From the NCBI RefSeq assembly GCF_011046555.1, contig NZ_CP049246.1, positions 496,001 to 560,000 on the forward strand: 64,000 bases of DNA. Reading direction: 5' to 3'. Made by a program: the position numbers and the translations under genes. The notes below the pieces were generated by a model, which was not told the origin of the DNA, searched no databases, and was given only the letters and a program-made list of their open reading frames with translations. Shown one piece after another: positions 61,122 to 64,000 of the stretch (within the stretch, counting starts at the first letter, position 1; the number at the start of each line of letters is the position of its first letter). The DNA is from Sphingobacterium lactis. GTDB taxonomy: Bacteria; Bacteroidota; Bacteroidia; Sphingobacteriales; Sphingobacteriaceae.

Positions 61122-62549
61122 CTAACATTCAGGCAAGCTTAGCGGTACTTTTATTGCCAATCCTCCATCTGCGGTCTCCTTATACTTGATATTCATGTCC
61201 TGTGCAGTGTCCCACATTGTGCTTACTACGGCATCTAAACTCACTTTCGCTTTATCCGGGTTGGACTGCAATGCCAATTGGGCAGCGGTAATGGCTTTGA
61301 TAGCGCCCATGGTATTTCTTTCGATGCATGGAATTTGCACCAAACCGCCTATAGGGTCGCAGGTGAGGCCTAAATGGTGCTCCATCGCGATCTCCGCAGC
61401 CATCAATACTTGGCGCTGGGATCCGCCCAAGCATTCCGTCAGCGCGCCGGCGGCCATAGCCGATGAGACGCCAATTTCTGCCTGACATCCGCCCATAGCA
61501 GCTGAGATTGTCGCCCCTTTTTTGAAAATAGAGCCGATTTCCGAAGCAGTGGCTATAAACTGAATAATCTTGTCTTCTTTATAACAATCATGGAAGACAA
61601 TGTAATACTGAAGTACGGCAGGAATTACGCCTGCAGCACCGTTTGTTGGCGCCGTAACAACCCGACCAAAGGAAGCATTCTCTTCATTTACAGCAAGTGC
61701 AAAACACGAGACACAATCCAGGATATAACCGAAATCCCGTCCACCAGCACGTATCGCCTCCACCCACGAATCAAAGTCGGTATAGGAACGTCCCTTCAAC
61801 ATGCGCTTGTTTAATTTCGCAGCTCGGCGTTCCACATGTAAGCCACCGGGCAGCACACCTTCGGTATGGCAACCTTTATAGATACATTCTTTAATGGCTT
61901 GGAAAATCTGTAACACACCTGCCTTGGTTTCCTGTTCCGGGCGCCAAGACAATTCATTCTCCAGCACCAGTTCCGAAATTTTCAAACCCGTGCGCATACA
62001 GGCCACCATCAATTCTTGGGCAGTATCTATCGGGAAAGGCAGATCAATCTCCGATAGGAAACTCTCGGTATCTCCTTCCTGCACCACGAAACCACCACCA
62101 ATAGAATAATAGGTTTCCGAAACAGCAGTTTCGTTCGCTAAGAAAGCTTGAAATGTAACAGCATTCGGGTGGAATGGCAAACTTTGGTCATATAGGAACA
62201 ACAGGTCATCCGTATAGGAAAATGGAATTTCCTTCTTCCCGCCCAATTGCAGCTGTTGATTGGTTTTTATACGATCTACTTTTGGCACGACATCGCTGAC
62301 ATCAAAGGTAACGGGATCATCTCCACTGAGACCAAGTAGCACGGCAATATCCGTTCCGTGACCGACACCCGTTTTAGCCAATGAGCCGTACAGCAGGATT
62401 TTTATTTCCTTCACCTCCCCTAAAACACCTTTACTCTCAAGCACTTCCACAAAACGTTGTGCTGCGCGCCAAGGTCCTAACGTATGGGAACTGGAGGGAC
62501 CAATCCCAATCTTAAACATATCGAAAATAGAAATCTGCTCTTTTGCCAT
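61122..62549 (-). CDS. sdaA: L-serine ammonia-lyase, single-chain iron-sulfur type
   Basis: 475 residues. Beta domain at the N-terminus ([39 protein letters not shown]) and alpha domain with [39 protein letters not shown] and the cysteine-containing [19 protein letters not shown] that, with the GGC cysteine, binds the [4Fe-4S] cluster. It turns L-serine into pyruvate and ammonia. Length equals that of fused SdaA. TAATTTTG at 62568-62575 on the minus strand resembles a -7 box, without a clear -33. Confidence 0.94.
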   Translation of the reverse strand: MAKEQISIFDMFKIGIGPSSSHTLGPWRAAQRFVEVLESKGVLGEVKEIKILLYGSLAKTGVGHGTDIAVLLGLSGDDPVTFDVSDVVPKVDRIKTNQQLQLGGKKEIPFSYTDDLLFLYDQSLPFHPNAVTFQAFLANETAVSETYYSIGGGFVVQEGDTESFLSEIDLPFPIDTAQELMVACMRTGLKISELVLENELSWRPEQETKAGVLQIFQAIKECIYKGCHTEGVLPGGLHVERRAAKLNKRMLKGRSYTDFDSWVEAIRAGGRDFGYILDCVSCFALAVNEENASFGRVVTAPTNGAAGVIPAVLQYYIVFHDCYKEDKIIQFIATASEIGSIFKKGATISAAMGGCQAEIGVSSAMAAGALTECLGGSQRQVLMAAEIAMEHHLGLTCDPIGGLVQIPCIERNTMGAIKAITAAQLALQSNPDKAKVSLDAVVSTMWDTAQDMNIKYKETADGGLAIKVPLSLPEC

Positions 62550-62596
62550 GTTACAAATTATTCATAACAAAATTAGGCTTTCTTTTCGATAAAAAA

Positions 62597-62617
62597 AGCC
62601 AGTATCGATTACTGGCT
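62597..62617 (-). terminator. Terminator after the GH3 gene
   Basis: AGCCAGTA (62597-62604) and TACTGGCT (62610-62617) with a 5-nt loop; on the minus strand a T7 run (62591-62597) follows. It is 27 bp after the stop of the GH3 gene. Confidence 0.85.
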
Positions 62618-62644
62618 CAATTCTTATTTTTTTAACATTTGGAA

Positions 62645-64000
62645 TTAAATTCCGTCACCATTCTTAAGATCCTTAGAAATCGTAACAGGTAATCTCCCCT
62701 CTGGTTTTATTTGTTTCAATAAAGCCTTCAATGCCGCTTTTTGCATAAAGAAATCATTCTGGTATCCCAAAAGAATGGATGAACTGCGCATCACATCTAC
62801 GGAATTCAAGGCATACGGATTGGTAAACATAACGGTTACTGTTCTTCTACCGGCCAACCTGTCGATGAAATGCTTGGTAGCATCGTTGAAATGCAACTCG
62901 GAACGTGGTCTAGATCGGTTATCATGGACAACAAGTACAATCTGACGATGTCCCCGTGCTGCCTTGATCAATTCCTCCAACTGTTCCTCGGTTTCATTAC
63001 CCTTCACATAATATTGGTCATGCTGCGTCAATTGCAAGGCTAACCCTTTTTCAAAATCCTGCGCCTTATCGATACCCACGCTGACAACTGCAGTTCCTCT
63101 GCGCACATCAAAGCGTTTCAATCCGCGTTCGGACTTCACTAACGTGATTGCTGCATCGGCCATGCGTTGCACCAAACTCTGCGCACTTGGCGTGTTGAGG
63201 TCTTGGATCAGGTTCCGCGTATTTACATTTTGGCGTTTATCCAGACCAACCCAAAGTTTTGCTGCCAATACTTTTTTAACACGCGCATCGATGTCGGCCT
63301 GTTTGATTCTTCCTGAAGCGATTGCTTTTTGAATGAGGTCAATGGCACGACCGGAGTTTTCCGAAACCTCGAGTAAATCGTGACCGGCTTCAATGGCCAT
63401 GACGTCCGCTTCACCATTCGGAAAAAACTTCTTCACCCCTTTCATATCCATCGCATCCGTAACAGTCAGCCCCTTGAAGCCCAATTCATTGCGCAATAGG
63501 TCAGTGACTACCTTTTTAGAAATGGAAGATGGCATATTTGGCGTGGCATCCAATGCCGGAATATTCATATGCGCCACCATAACCGATGGTGCACCCGCTT
63601 GAATCAACTGGCGGAAAGGATAGATCTCCAAGCTGTCCAAACGTTTTCTATCGAACTTCAATTGGGGAAGATCGTGGTGTGAATCCACGTCAGTATCGCC
63701 ATGACCCGGGAAGTGTTTCAAAGAGGCTAGGATCCCACCTTGAACCATACCATCCATATAGGCTTTGGCCTTGGCCGTTACTTTCAACTTGTCGTCACCA
63801 AACGATCGGAAATTGATCACGGGGTTCTTCGGGTTATTATTGATGTCAACAACGGGAGCAAAATTGAAATGCATGCCTATGCGCTGAAAATCACGTGCAA
63901 CCTGTCTGCCCATTTCATAGATAATGTTATTATTCTGGATAGCACCCAAGGTCATCTGATATGGGAAAGAAATCGTCGAATCCGGCATGCGCATGCCCAA
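62645..64000 (-). CDS. Glycoside hydrolase family 3 (NagZ-like beta-N-acetylglucosaminidase), N-terminus beyond window
   Basis: 451 C-terminal residues are in the window; the 5' end lies past 64000. The NagZ hallmark LKHFPGHGDTDVDSHHDLP, with the catalytic Asp-His pair, follows FNFAPVVDINNNPKNPVINFRSFG, and VTDAMDMKGVKKFF contains the nucleophile Asp. The C-terminal half is the alpha/beta sandwich domain found in GH3 enzymes (TVMFTNPYALNSVDVM). It ends without the serine beta-lactamase domain that related Bacteroidota GH3 proteins carry. Likely acts on peptidoglycan fragments. Confidence 0.88.
   Translation of the reverse strand: MGMRMPDSTISFPYQMTLGAIQNNNIIYEMGRQVARDFQRIGMHFNFAPVVDINNNPKNPVINFRSFGDDKLKVTAKAKAYMDGMVQGGILASLKHFPGHGDTDVDSHHDLPQLKFDRKRLDSLEIYPFRQLIQAGAPSVMVAHMNIPALDATPNMPSSISKKVVTDLLRNELGFKGLTVTDAMDMKGVKKFFPNGEADVMAIEAGHDLLEVSENSGRAIDLIQKAIASGRIKQADIDARVKKVLAAKLWVGLDKRQNVNTRNLIQDLNTPSAQSLVQRMADAAITLVKSERGLKRFDVRRGTAVVSVGIDKAQDFEKGLALQLTQHDQYYVKGNETEEQLEELIKAARGHRQIVLVVHDNRSRPRSELHFNDATKHFIDRLAGRRTVTVMFTNPYALNSVDVMRSSSILLGYQNDFFMQKAALKALLKQIKPEGRLPVTISKDLKNGDGI

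Noticed and set aside
1..64000. CRISPR arrays, rRNA genes, transposases, integrases or phage genes
   Set aside because: None was recognised; the only arrays are the 51-bp tandem repeat and the 10-11-bp units in the dispersed elements, which lack spacers.

Overview
The window looks like a chromosomal segment of a Bacteroidota species, most likely a Sphingobacterium/Pedobacter-type member of the Sphingobacteriaceae. Evidence: two SusC/SusD pairs, DUF4843, PKD-like and STN-TonB proteins, a Bacteroidota-type putative porin, promoters of the TTTG-N18-22-TAnnTTTG type, and almost no Shine-Dalgarno sites. The genus is an inference from gene content only.

Layout. 0-3.6 kb: parB (cut by the left edge) and parA, an FMN reductase, a DUF1080 lipoprotein and a small unknown protein. 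3.6-4.8 kb: about 1 kb without genes, holding a 51-bp tandem repeat, two inverted solitary copies of its core, a separate inverted-repeat-bounded element, a possible small RNA, and two tRNA-Val(UAC) genes. 4.9-22.5 kb: an aromatic catabolic island. A nine-gene minus-strand operon and a four-gene plus-strand set plus an IclR regulator diverge from one 219-bp intergenic region with a promoter-like sequence on each strand. 22.6-25.5 kb: a putative porin and purine nucleoside phosphorylase. 25.6-42.3 kb: an amino-sugar/peptidoglycan salvage locus: sodium symporter, MurQ, CE4 deacetylase, GH9, phosphoesterase-PQQ protein, SusD, SusC, NamZ-type DUF1343, GHL10-type hydrolase, NagA. 42.4-50 kb: RidA, a small lipoprotein, RecG, HflX, LipB and two tandem secreted trypsin-like proteases. 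50-61 kb: an MBL hydrolase and a sigma/FecR-controlled SusCD operon ending in a TlpA protein. 61.1-64 kb: L-serine ammonia-lyase and a GH3 hydrolase cut by the right edge.

The most interesting system is the catabolic island. It combines a styrene/indole-type flavin monooxygenase and reductase, an SDR, a cyclase-family hydrolase resembling isatin hydrolase, a two-subunit thiamine-diphosphate/ferredoxin oxidoreductase of the indolepyruvate type, a fused FAD monooxygenase-OYE protein of the 2-aminobenzoyl-CoA monooxygenase/reductase (or salicylyl-CoA 5-hydroxylase) type, a thioesterase, a gentisate-type ring-cleavage dioxygenase, an FAH hydrolase, a nitrilase-family enzyme and a maleate isomerase. 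I see no CoA ligase. A route that uses most of these enzymes is: indole-type compound to isatin to isatinate; oxidative decarboxylation of isatinate straight to 2-aminobenzoyl-CoA; 5-hydroxylation; thioester cleavage; ring opening; then maleamate or maleate to fumarate. The order and substrates are inference; the families are read from the protein sequences.

The salvage locus appears built to import and degrade cell-wall amino sugars: SusCD uptake, NamZ release of MurNAc, MurQ etherase and NagA. The GH9 and CE4 open frames meet at an A10 tract where one extra A would join them. No MurNAc kinase is visible in the window.
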